64,000 nt of DNA from an uncultured Coriobacteriales bacterium (GTDB lineage Bacteria > Actinomycetota > Coriobacteriia > Coriobacteriales > UMGS124), in NCBI GenBank assembly GCA_934654475.1, contig CAKUFZ010000007.1, forward strand, positions 38,179-102,178, in the 5' to 3' direction. The notes under the pieces are model-generated. The model was not told the DNA's origin. It did not search any database and saw only the letters and a program-made list of their open reading frames with translations. This document shows positions 7,888-15,706 of this stretch, in pieces. Made by a program: the position numbers and the translations under genes. Within the stretch, counting starts at the first letter, position 1; each line of letters begins with the position of its first letter.

Positions 7888-9969
7888 ATGATGTTCTTCC
7901 CCGCCACTTCGGCGGCGCAGCTGCGCCTGTACCTGGACGAATCGGGCACGCTGGGCTTCGGCGACGAGGTCTTCACCATGGCGATGGTGCTCGTCAGCGA
8001 CCTGGCAAAACTCGAAGGCTGCATCGCACGCAACAAGACCACGCAGGCCGAGATCAAGGCCTCGCAGATGAAAACCGCCCAGAAGCTTGCCCTGGCAAAG
8101 ACGATCCTCGAGCACAACGACCTCGAGATTTACCTGCTCACCATCGACCCCGCGGCGGCGAACGCCTGCGAGCGCAAGCTCGACAAAGAGCTGCTCTACG
8201 ACTCGATGATTGCCCAGGCCATGGCCTATTACCTGGAGCGCGACGAGCTGCCCCGGGGCGGCGCCTACCGCCTGTCGCTCGACATGCGCGGCGGCATTCG
8301 CGAGAGCTTTGAGGACATGGTGTGCGAGAGCATCGGCAACGTCCTCATGCACCGCGAGGAGCCGCTCGTAAGCGACCTGCAGATTCGCTACATGGACTCC
8401 AAGTATTCCGCCGGCGTGCAGGTGGCCGACCTGTTCAGCAACATCTACCGCACCGCGCTGTCGCTGTCCGACTCGCCCTGCAACGAGTTTTTGCGCAAGG
8501 GGCACGCCGACGGCATCATCCACCTGGGCTTTTCGTTCGGCCTGCCCGAACTGGCAAACCAGATGGCCCAGATAGCAAACGACCTGCGCGCCCACGTCGA
8601 ATACAACGCGACCAACAACATCGTGAGCACCTTCCGCATGATGCCGACGGGCATGGAGGAGGGCGCCGTGGTGTTCGGCTCGAACGGTGAGACCCAGGCA
8701 GACAAGCTGGTGGATGCCGAGCCCCTTGCTGCGAATGACGCGGGGCTGGATGTTGCCGACGACGGCGCGGCAGACGATGCGCCCGATGCGAGTGCCAAGG
8801 CGGACAGCCCTGCCAACGACGCCGAGGAAACCGCAAGCGACGACACCGAGCAGCCACGCGCATTGTCGCGCTCTGCCCGCAGGCGTCGCTCCCGCGCCGC
8901 ACGCAAGGCAGCCGATGCCAAAGAAGCCACAATACACAAAGCACAGGCGAATGACCTGGTAGATGCAGTGCAGGTGGATGGTTCGGCAAACGAGTCGCCG
9001 ATGGACGGCGCAGTGGATGCGGCACAAGCGGGCGCCTCGGCGACTGCGGCCCAGACGGATGGCTCGACAGCGGGCGCAGCTCAGACGGATGGCACGGTGG
9101 CTGCGACACCAGTGGATGCCTCGATAGAGAGCTCAGCGCAGGTGAATACCTCGACGAAGAGCGGACAAAAGCAAGAGGCGAACACCGTGGCCGAGGCCAG
9201 CGCCCTGACTTCCGAGGCGGACGCTGAGCCCGCAACGGAACCTGTCGTTGTCACGGCGCGGGAACGCCGTCAGAAGGCCGCCAAGAAGACCGCGCACAGC
9301 CCCGCAAAGTCCAAGCAAGGGCAGCCTGCCACCAGCCAAAAGAGCGACGCGACCAAGAGCAAGGCTGAGTCCGAACCTGTCTTAACCGATAACGCCAGCT
9401 CAGATGCGCCGAAACAGGCGGATGAGCCGGCCACTGCCACTGCGAACGCTTCCACGGACAAGCCGCAGAGCAGTATCGCGGCCAATCAGCAGCCCACCCC
9501 CGTTGCCGAAAGCTCCCTGGCAGACAAGGCCGACACCGCCCCCAAGCCCAAGCGCACCAGAACGCGCTCGCGCTCCAAGGCAAAGGAGGCGCCCGCCGAG
9601 GTTAAAGCCGAGGCCTCGCAGGGTGGCGCGGAGAAGGACGACCCCTCGCAGACCAATGCAGTGCACGCCGACCTTGCACGAGCCGATGTCGCGCACGTCG
9701 ATTCCGCGCAAGCCAGCGCGTCCCCAAAGGCCGACTCCGCATCCGCCACAGCAGTCAAGCCCTCGCCTGTCAAGCATACAGACAAGCAGGTCAAGGCCAC
9801 CAAGACCACTGCATCAGCTGATTCCTCATCCACCGAGACTGTATCTGCCAAAGCAACGCCCACCACTCACGATGGCGGTGCAGACAACCCCGCACCCGCC
9901 AAACCGCGCGCACGCCGCACGCGCACGCGCAAGACGGCCGGCCCCGACGCACAGGCGCAGTCCGAATAG
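7888..9969 (+). CDS. DUF3800 protein with long basic disordered tail
   Basis: About 693 residues in two unlike parts. Residues 1 to about 265 form a DUF3800 domain, an RNase H-like putative nuclease, with LRLYLDESGTLGF near the N-terminus and MDSKYSAGVQVADLFSN at the C-terminal acidic motif. Residues about 268-693 are low-complexity (Ala, Thr, Ser, Asp, Lys, Pro) with degenerate AQTDGS-like repeats and three Arg/Lys patches at about 325-341, 552-566 and 672-685. The family is normally only about 250 residues long. The ATG at 7888 follows AGAAAGG; a GTG-initiated extension from 7741 is open but unsupported. Role unknown; the basic tail suggests nucleic-acid binding. Confidence 0.8.
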   Translation: MMFFPATSAAQLRLYLDESGTLGFGDEVFTMAMVLVSDLAKLEGCIARNKTTQAEIKASQMKTAQKLALAKTILEHNDLEIYLLTIDPAAANACERKLDKELLYDSMIAQAMAYYLERDELPRGGAYRLSLDMRGGIRESFEDMVCESIGNVLMHREEPLVSDLQIRYMDSKYSAGVQVADLFSNIYRTALSLSDSPCNEFLRKGHADGIIHLGFSFGLPELANQMAQIANDLRAHVEYNATNNIVSTFRMMPTGMEEGAVVFGSNGETQADKLVDAEPLAANDAGLDVADDGAADDAPDASAKADSPANDAEETASDDTEQPRALSRSARRRRSRAARKAADAKEATIHKAQANDLVDAVQVDGSANESPMDGAVDAAQAGASATAAQTDGSTAGAAQTDGTVAATPVDASIESSAQVNTSTKSGQKQEANTVAEASALTSEADAEPATEPVVVTARERRQKAAKKTAHSPAKSKQGQPATSQKSDATKSKAESEPVLTDNASSDAPKQADEPATATANASTDKPQSSIAANQQPTPVAESSLADKADTAPKPKRTRTRSRSKAKEAPAEVKAEASQGGAEKDDPSQTNAVHADLARADVAHVDSAQASASPKADSASATAVKPSPVKHTDKQVKATKTTASADSSSTETVSAKATPTTHDGGADNPAPAKPRARRTRTRKTAGPDAQAQSE

Positions 9970-9991
9970 CAAGCAACGACCGTGAACCAGC

Positions 9992-10027
9992 AAAGGCCGG
10001 CATCCAGGTGCGGATGTCGGCCTTTTT
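9992..10027 (+). terminator. Terminator after the DUF3800 gene
   Basis: AAAGGCCGGCATCC pairs with GGATGTCGGCCTTT (one mismatch), and a T-rich tail follows on the plus strand. Confidence 0.88.
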
Positions 10028-10067
10028 CGTTGGCATGAAAGCTGACTCGCAAGGTTTCTCTGCCAAA

Positions 10068-10155
10068 TAACATACATTTCAGGATTTTGAAAAACGCGCC
10101 AACTGGCATTTTGATGATTTAACATACATTTCAACCAATGAAATGTATGTTAAAT
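10068..10155. repeat. Orphan TAACATACATTTCA repeats with a 17-bp inverted repeat
   Basis: TAACATACATTTCA occurs at 10068-10081 and again at 10120-10133. It is then mirrored at 10139-10152, so that 10117-10133 and 10139-10155 form a perfect 17-bp inverted repeat with a 5-nt loop. The region is AT-rich and lies between a terminator and the convergent DUF5662 gene, with no start codon of a credible gene on either side. It looks like a two- or three-site operator stranded from its gene. Confidence 0.8.
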
Positions 10156-10195
10156 AGGACGTATCAACAGCCTGCAGCCAGACCCCTCCGCCTGG

Positions 10196-10840
10196 CTAAA
10201 ACCTGCAGCCGGGGCCCTCAACGTAGCGCTTGCGCACGATCTCGCGCTTCACATAGGCAAGCGCAGCCTCTTCTCCCCGCTCGGCAAGCATCTCCAGCAG
10301 ACGCTTGAGCAGGGCTTCAGTCATCGGATGAATGGGCAGCTCAACAGGGGCGGAATGCTCGAGCTCGTAATACTCCAGGGGGCTGCGGTCGGTGTAGGCG
10401 TCCTTTTTGTACACGCGGCTCGCGGCGATGCGGTCGCAGAACATCTCGACCACGTAGCGCGTGGGCATGGGCTTGCCCTCCATCGTGGGGTCGCCGTTGC
10501 CCTTGATGTCCACCCAGTACTCCCAGTGATGGCGGTTGCGCCCCTTGTGGTGCATCCAGGCCTCGGAATACCCCTTTACAGCGCGCTCGGCAGAGTTAGG
10601 ACTACGAAAGCCCTGGTAGTAACGCACGCCGACCATAAACTCGCAGGGCGAGTACTTGGACAAGTCGTGCGCGAGGCCCTGACGGTACAGACCCACGCGA
10701 AAGCAGTAGCGCATCACGAGCAGCTTGTGATGGGTGATGGTGCAGAAATGCCCCCATGCCTTCTTGAGAGTGACGCGTCCCAGGTCACTCATAGAAAACG
10801 GCTCGTCGATGGCATGCTTCTCCTGGGGCTTACCTGGCAT
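10196..10840 (-). CDS. DUF5662 family protein
   Basis: Soluble protein of about 214 residues of unknown activity. It contains HDLSKYSPCEF near 60 and a second His-rich block HHKGRNRHHWEYW near 100, which could bind a metal in an HD-like arrangement. The family is widespread in Firmicutes and gut actinobacteria and is sometimes misnamed catalase. ATG 10840 is preceded by GAGAGAG; a GTG two codons upstream is possible. Convergent with the DUF3800 gene and divergent from the TrmB-like gene, with about 110 bases between the starts. Confidence 0.8.
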   Translation of the reverse strand: MPGKPQEKHAIDEPFSMSDLGRVTLKKAWGHFCTITHHKLLVMRYCFRVGLYRQGLAHDLSKYSPCEFMVGVRYYQGFRSPNSAERAVKGYSEAWMHHKGRNRHHWEYWVDIKGNGDPTMEGKPMPTRYVVEMFCDRIAASRVYKKDAYTDRSPLEYYELEHSAPVELPIHPMTEALLKRLLEMLAERGEEAALAYVKREIVRKRYVEGPGCRF

Positions 10841-10954
10841 GGGCACTCTCTCTGCACAATGGGGTTTGTCTTATGCACGCATTTATAGCACAGGCGCACG
10901 AGATGGGCGTGGTATTCTGCCACATCGTCTCGAAACCCAACGAAAGGCAAGCCC

Positions 10955-11845
10955 ATGCGCGCACGCAAACCCAAGAACCTCGACGAACGCAGGCGTCTCT
11001 TTGCCGACGCCATCGTCGACGATCCCGAGGAGCGTGCCGGCCACTGGGCCGAGATGCTGCTGCCCCGCGCCCGCGAGGTGCGCCTTGACCTGGGCTGCGG
11101 CAAGGGAGGCTTCGCCATCGAGAGCGCCAAGGCCGAGCCCGACGTGCTCTTTGTGGGCGTGGACGTGGAGGAGGTCTGCGTGGTGCTCGCCGCGCAGCGC
11201 GCCATCGAGGAGGGCGTGTACAACGCCGTCTTCGTCCTCGACACCCAAGACGACGTGTGCCGCTTCTTCGCCCCCGGCGAGCTGGCGCGCATCCACCTCA
11301 ACTTCTCGGCGCCGTTCCCGCAGAGCAAGGCGGCCGTGCGCAGGCTCTCCCACGCCAAGCGCCTCATGGGCTACCGCTCCATCCTGGCCCCCGACGGCGT
11401 GGTGTGCCAGAAGACCGACTCCGAGCCGCTCTTCAAGTTCTCGCTCACGCAGTACCAGATTGCGGGATACGAGCCCCTTGCCTGCACAAACGACCTCCTG
11501 AACGAGCCCAGCTGGCCCCAGGCCAACGTCTCCACCGAGTTCGAGGAGCGTCTGTGCCAGATGGGCGCCACCGTGCACGCGATCATCGCCAAGCCCGGTC
11601 CCGCACCCGAGAAGGTCGAGCAGATCGCACCTCTGTCGCTTGCGGAGTACCTGCCCGAGGATCTCGAGTCCATGTCCTACATCCCCCTGGGCATGGAAGA
11701 CACTGTGCGCAACCTGCTCAACCGCCGCGCCAACCTCGCCCGCAAGGCCGAGCTGCGCGCCAAGAACCCCAAGCGCCACCGCCCGCGCAAGGCCGCCGCG
11801 CCCAAAGCTCCCGAAACGCATGAAGCCCCCGAGCAACAGGCCTAG
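10955..11845 (+). CDS. trmB: TrmB-like SAM methyltransferase with altered catalytic motif
   Basis: Best match by eye is tRNA (guanine46-N7)-methyltransferase. The SAM-binding motif LDLGCGKGGF is at 44-53 and the acidic GVDVEE at 68-73. The TrmB signature normally reads NFSDPWPK-RH; here residues 116-123 read NFSAPFPQ, so the conserved Asp is A119 and the following RH pair is not seen. A Lys/Arg-rich tail (about 270-296) is additional. At 296 residues it is longer than the usual 210-240. It may be a true but divergent TrmB or a paralogue with another target. ATG 10955 follows GAAAGG. Confidence 0.75.
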   Translation: MRARKPKNLDERRRLFADAIVDDPEERAGHWAEMLLPRAREVRLDLGCGKGGFAIESAKAEPDVLFVGVDVEEVCVVLAAQRAIEEGVYNAVFVLDTQDDVCRFFAPGELARIHLNFSAPFPQSKAAVRRLSHAKRLMGYRSILAPDGVVCQKTDSEPLFKFSLTQYQIAGYEPLACTNDLLNEPSWPQANVSTEFEERLCQMGATVHAIIAKPGPAPEKVEQIAPLSLAEYLPEDLESMSYIPLGMEDTVRNLLNRRANLARKAELRAKNPKRHRPRKAAAPKAPETHEAPEQQA

Positions 11846-11892
11846 ACGAACAAGCGGGCGCACAGCACGGAAGTCGGTTCCGAGGCCTTTTT

Positions 11893-12166
11893 GGCAGCGA
11901 AACGAGTTTCGGAGTAGTTTTTTCGGTCCCGTTGGCAGACAAACGAGTTTCGGAGTAGTCGAAACGCTTCTCATGCGCCTCGCAATCCTTTTCTAAGGGA
12001 ACCCAGACCCTTGAAGGGGGTTTCTGTCACTCATTCTGTTGTTTTAACAACAGAATTTCGCGCTACACAGGGCTGATTGGAGCTCTCGTTCGGAGATCAT
12101 TACTCCGAAACTCGTTTCATTGCCAGAGAGGGACCCCGGACTACTCCGAAACTCGATTTGCTGCCC
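11893..12166. repeat. MITE-like cluster of four 26-bp units in mirrored pairs
   Basis: A 26-bp unit with core AAACGAGTTTCGGAGTAGT occurs twice forward (11893-11918, 11934-11959) and twice reversed (12098-12123, 12141-12166). The outer pair is a near-perfect inverted repeat that begins and ends with GGCAG/CTGCC. The centre holds the palindrome ATTCTGTTG-TTTTAA-CAACAGAAT near 12033-12056. No coding frame fits. The arrangement resembles a small non-autonomous element or a structured intergenic repeat. This accounts for most of the 505-base gap between the TrmB-like and ABC transporter genes. Confidence 0.8.
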
Positions 12167-12210
12167 GCCCGACCTCTCGCTCTGTGAGATTTGTTCACTA
12201 AGGCGTCCTT

Positions 12211-12315
12211 TAAGTTAACTTATATTGACATATGGTGCCCCACATTCCAGAATGCGGGCATGCGTGCCCGGTCACATGGCGGCCGGGCCTTTTTATGTCA
12301 CTTAAAGTTAGCTTA
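12211..12315 (+). promoter_or_regulatory. Promoter with duplicated AAGTTARCTTA boxes for the ABC exporter
   Basis: A consensus -35 TTGACA (12225-12230), 17-nt spacer and CAGAAT (12248-12253) form a plausible promoter. The perfect palindrome TAAGTTAACTTA (12211-12222) abuts the -35, and a second copy AAAGTTAGCTTA is at 12304-12315, beyond the leader hairpin. Two matching boxes around a promoter and leader suggest a dedicated repressor. The sequence loosely recalls DtxR/IdeR boxes, but this is not established. Confidence 0.5.
12266..12296 (+). terminator. Leader terminator (possible attenuator) upstream of the ABC exporter
   Basis: GCCCGG (12266-12271) pairs with CCGGGC (12283-12288), followed by CTTTTTA, about 55 bases before the ABC gene start and after its likely promoter. 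A factor-independent stop in the leader would allow attenuation; no alternative anti-terminator was confirmed. Confidence 0.5.
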
Positions 12316-12350
12316 GGCTTATTAGTTACCACAGAAAGGCGGTTGGAGGC

Positions 12351-13061
12351 ATGGCAAACGAGGCATACCTGAGCATTCAGGGTCTCTGCAAGGGCTATGG
12401 CCAGGGAGAATCCCGACAGACGGTTCTGCGCGACGTGACGTGCGACATAGAAAAAGACCAGGTCTGCGTGCTGCTGGGACCCTCGGGTTCGGGCAAGTCG
12501 ACGTTTTTGAACCTGGTGGGCGGACTGGAGCCGGCAGACGCGGGAAGCATCCGCGTGGGCACCACGCAGCTTGAAGGCCTCAACCAAAAGGGCCTCACCG
12601 AATACCGCCGCCGCGAGCTGGGCTTCGTCTTCCAGTTCTACAACCTCGTCGCCGACCTCACCGTGCGCGAGAACATCGAGGTCACCGAGCACCTGAGCTC
12701 CAACCCCCTGCCCGTCGACGACCTGTTGCGGTCGCTGGGCCTATGGGAGCAGCGCGACAAGTTTCCCAATCAGATCTCGGGCGGCCAGCAGCAGCGCTGT
12801 GCAATCGGCCGTGCACTCGTGAAGAACCCCGGCCTTCTCTTGTGCGACGAGCCCACGGGCGCCCTCGACTACGACACGAGCAAGGAAATCCTCCAGCTCA
12901 TCGAGGACGTGAACGAGCGGTACGGCTGCACCGTCGTCATCGTCACGCACAACGACGCCATCCGCCTCATGGCCCATCGCGTGCTGCGCCTGCACGACGG
13001 CCGCCTCACCGCCGACGAGGTCAACGCCGCCCGCATGCGCGCGGCCGACCTCACCTGGTAG
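12351..13061 (+). CDS. ABC transporter ATP-binding protein, MacB/LolD type
   Basis: ATPase subunit of 236 residues. Walker A GPSGSGKST is near 45-53, a Q-loop FQF near 98, the signature SGGQQQR near 145-151, Walker B LLLCDEPTGALD near 165-176, and the switch His in VTHN near 203. It belongs to the group that powers FtsX/MacB-like mechanotransmission exporters (lipoproteins, antimicrobial peptides, bacitracin-type systems). The ATG has GGAGG. The permease starts 7 bases after the stop, so the two are one operon. Confidence 0.95.
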   Translation: MANEAYLSIQGLCKGYGQGESRQTVLRDVTCDIEKDQVCVLLGPSGSGKSTFLNLVGGLEPADAGSIRVGTTQLEGLNQKGLTEYRRRELGFVFQFYNLVADLTVRENIEVTEHLSSNPLPVDDLLRSLGLWEQRDKFPNQISGGQQQRCAIGRALVKNPGLLLCDEPTGALDYDTSKEILQLIEDVNERYGCTVVIVTHNDAIRLMAHRVLRLHDGRLTADEVNAARMRAADLTW

Positions 13062-13067
13062 GCCGCC

Positions 13068-15527
13068 ATGTCGCCGCTGACAAAGCGCCTGCCGCGCGAG
13101 CTCAAGCACAATCTCGGCAAATACCTGGGCATCTTCCTGCTCATGGCCCTGTCGTGCGCCCTGGTGTCGGGCTTTCTGGTAGCCGCCTCGTCCATTCAGA
13201 CCATCATGGGCACCTTCCGCGATGACTACACCGTGGAAGACGGTCGCTTCACCACGAATTTCGAGGCCACCGACAAAGCCGTCGCCGCCGTGGAAGAGCT
13301 CGGGGCCGACGTGTACCCGCTCTTCAGCTTCGACCTCGCCACGCACCTTGCAGGAGCCGCCGCCGACGGAGGCGACGTGGACGCCACCGTGCGCGTCTAC
13401 CAGGTGCGCGACAAGGTGGACATCGCCTCCCATGTAGAAGGCGCCGCACCCACGCAAGCTGGGCAAATCGCCCTCGACCGCGTGTTTGCCGCAAACGCCG
13501 GCTTGGGCGTGGGAGACACCGTGACGCTGCAAGGCAAAGATTACACGGTGTGCGGCATCCTCACCTTGCCCGACTACTGCGCAAGCATCCAAAACAACTC
13601 CGACTTCACCATCAATGCCATGAGCTTTGGCGTGGCCGAGGTGGCCCCTGCCGAGTTTGAGGCGCTCCTGTCCGACAGTGAGCATTATTCGCCCAGCTAC
13701 ACCTATGCGTTTACCCTCCATGACCGGAATATGGCCCTGAGCGACCGCATCGACCTTGAGTCGGACATGATGGATGCCATCACCGACAACGACTCCATGG
13801 TCAACGACTTCATCGACTGCGACTCCAACCAGGGCATCAACTACGCCCTTGAGGACACCGAGGGCGACTCGACCATGTGGGAGGCGCTGTTCTTCATCAT
13901 CATCGTCATCATGGCGTTCGTCTTCGTGGTGCTCACCGGCTCCACCATCGAGGCCGAGAGCGCCTCCATCGGCACGCTCATGGCCATGGGGTACACGCGC
14001 CACGAGATTGTGCTGCACTACCTCGCCATGCCCACGCTCGTGGGTATGGCGGCATGCGTCGCCGGCAATGCCCTGGGCTACGGGCGCATCGTCTATGCGA
14101 TGAAGGACCTGTACTACAACTCCTACAACTTCCCGACGTTTGCGGTCACGTGGGACTGGAACACGTTCGTGTTGACCACCGTCGTGCCGTTTGTGCTGCT
14201 TGTGGGCATCACGGCTGCGGGTCTCATCTGCCACATGTCGGCCACGCCGCTGCAGTTCCTGCGCCACGAGGCGCAGCGTCGCCGCACGCGCCACAACCTG
14301 CGCCTGCCCGCGTCGCTTCCCTTCAACTCGCGCTTCCGCTTGAGGCTGTTTGTGCGCAACCTGCCCAACTACGTGGTGCTTTTCTTCGGCATGTCGCTCG
14401 CGAGCCTGCTTTTGCTCTTCGGCATGTCTGTGCTTCCCACCATGAACAAGTACGCCGACATGCTGAGCGAGGACATGGTCGCCCAGCACCAGTACATCCT
14501 GAAGGTCCCGCTCAAGATCGACGGCACCGACCAGGAGCGCGAGACGTTCTCCCAAATCGAGGAGTACCTCTTCGGCGACCGCGACTCGTTCAGCAACATC
14601 GCCCTGCTCAAGCTCGCCACCAAGGCCAAGCCCTACGAGGGCGACGACGCCGTGTACGTCAACACCGCCGAGAACTCACAAGAGGCCATAGAGCAGGCAG
14701 AACGCTTCTGCGCCTACACGTTTGAGACCCCGCGCGCCCTGGTGGACTCAAACGAGGAGATTACCCTGTACGGCGTCGAGCCCGGCTCGGCCTACTGGCA
14801 GGGCATCGACGTGGGAGGAGGCAAGCTCGTCATAACGCCCGGCATCGCAGAGAAGTGCGGCCTGGCCGTGGGCGACACCATGGAGCTCATCGACAAGTAC
14901 CACGCCAAAACCTACGAGGTCACGGTCAGCGGCACCTGGGGCAACTCCTCGACCATGGCCGTCTACATGTCGATGGGCGACTTCAACGAGCTTCTGGGCA
15001 ACGCGAGCACCTACTTCAACGGCTACGTCTCCAACATGCCGCTCAACTTCAACGCACGCTACGTGGCCAGCGAGGTCACGCCCGCGAGCATGCAGGCCAT
15101 AGCCGACCAGATGACCGACTCCATGGGCGACATGATGCAAATGCTGCTGTTCGTGGCCGTGGTCATCTACTTCGTCCTCATGTACCTGCTCACCAAGACC
15201 GTCATCGACCGCGCGGCGCGCTCCATCAGCTACATGAAGGTCTTCGGCTACCGCGACGCCGAGATCAGCCGCCTGTACGTGCGCAGCATCACCGTGACGG
15301 TGGTCGTCTCGCTCGTGGCGTGCCTGCCGCTCATCATCATCGCCATCACCGCGCTCATGAAGGCGGTACTGGCCAACTATGCAGGCAACATCGTGCTCTA
15401 CGTCCCGCCCGATGCCATCATTGTCGAGCTTGTGGCGGGCTTCGCCACCTACCTGGTCGTGGCGGCCGTGCACCTGCGTTCCATCAAGCGGGTGCCGCTG
15501 GCCTTGGCGCTGAAGGTACAGGAGTAA
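13068..15527 (+). CDS. FtsX-like ABC transporter permease
   Basis: Large membrane subunit of 819 residues. The first transmembrane helix (about 20-40) is followed by a large extracellular region, then a three-helix FtsX core around 265-390 and a second one near 690-810, with a further helix near 440. This is the ten-helix architecture of BceB/YtrF-like or large FtsX-domain permeases. Together with the preceding ATPase it should export, or release from the membrane, a lipidic or peptide substrate. No sensor kinase is adjacent, so it is not a classical Bce module. A terminator follows. Confidence 0.93.
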   Translation: MSPLTKRLPRELKHNLGKYLGIFLLMALSCALVSGFLVAASSIQTIMGTFRDDYTVEDGRFTTNFEATDKAVAAVEELGADVYPLFSFDLATHLAGAAADGGDVDATVRVYQVRDKVDIASHVEGAAPTQAGQIALDRVFAANAGLGVGDTVTLQGKDYTVCGILTLPDYCASIQNNSDFTINAMSFGVAEVAPAEFEALLSDSEHYSPSYTYAFTLHDRNMALSDRIDLESDMMDAITDNDSMVNDFIDCDSNQGINYALEDTEGDSTMWEALFFIIIVIMAFVFVVLTGSTIEAESASIGTLMAMGYTRHEIVLHYLAMPTLVGMAACVAGNALGYGRIVYAMKDLYYNSYNFPTFAVTWDWNTFVLTTVVPFVLLVGITAAGLICHMSATPLQFLRHEAQRRRTRHNLRLPASLPFNSRFRLRLFVRNLPNYVVLFFGMSLASLLLLFGMSVLPTMNKYADMLSEDMVAQHQYILKVPLKIDGTDQERETFSQIEEYLFGDRDSFSNIALLKLATKAKPYEGDDAVYVNTAENSQEAIEQAERFCAYTFETPRALVDSNEEITLYGVEPGSAYWQGIDVGGGKLVITPGIAEKCGLAVGDTMELIDKYHAKTYEVTVSGTWGNSSTMAVYMSMGDFNELLGNASTYFNGYVSNMPLNFNARYVASEVTPASMQAIADQMTDSMGDMMQMLLFVAVVIYFVLMYLLTKTVIDRAARSISYMKVFGYRDAEISRLYVRSITVTVVVSLVACLPLIIIAITALMKAVLANYAGNIVLYVPPDAIIVELVAGFATYLVVAAVHLRSIKRVPLALALKVQE

Positions 15528-15567
15528 TTTCAGCCAAGGCCCCGCACGCAAGAACGTCAGATTGGAA

Positions 15568-15613
15568 CCGCCCGGCGAGCCGTATCTCAAGGCTTGCCGG
15601 GCGGCTCTTTTGG
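15568..15613 (+). terminator. Terminator after the ABC permease
   Basis: The 14-base arms 15568-15581 and 15591-15604 (CCGCCCGGCGAGCC / GGCTTGCCGGGCGG, one mismatch) are followed by CTCTTTT. Confidence 0.85.
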
Positions 15614-15706
15614 TGGCAGTTTGTACGAGGCGCGGCATGGCAGGAGGTTGTTGTCCGGCCCGCGTGAGATACTGGCCTCGACCGTATCCAGGGAAGGGAG
15701 CAACCC

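Noticed and set aside
9826..10134. Minus-strand frame running through the orphan inverted repeat
   Set aside because: It is antisense to the DUF3800 tail and starts inside the repeat; no homologue or ribosome site.
12741..14555. 604-codon open frame antisense to the ABC exporter
   Set aside because: Shadow frame; no motif or start signal.
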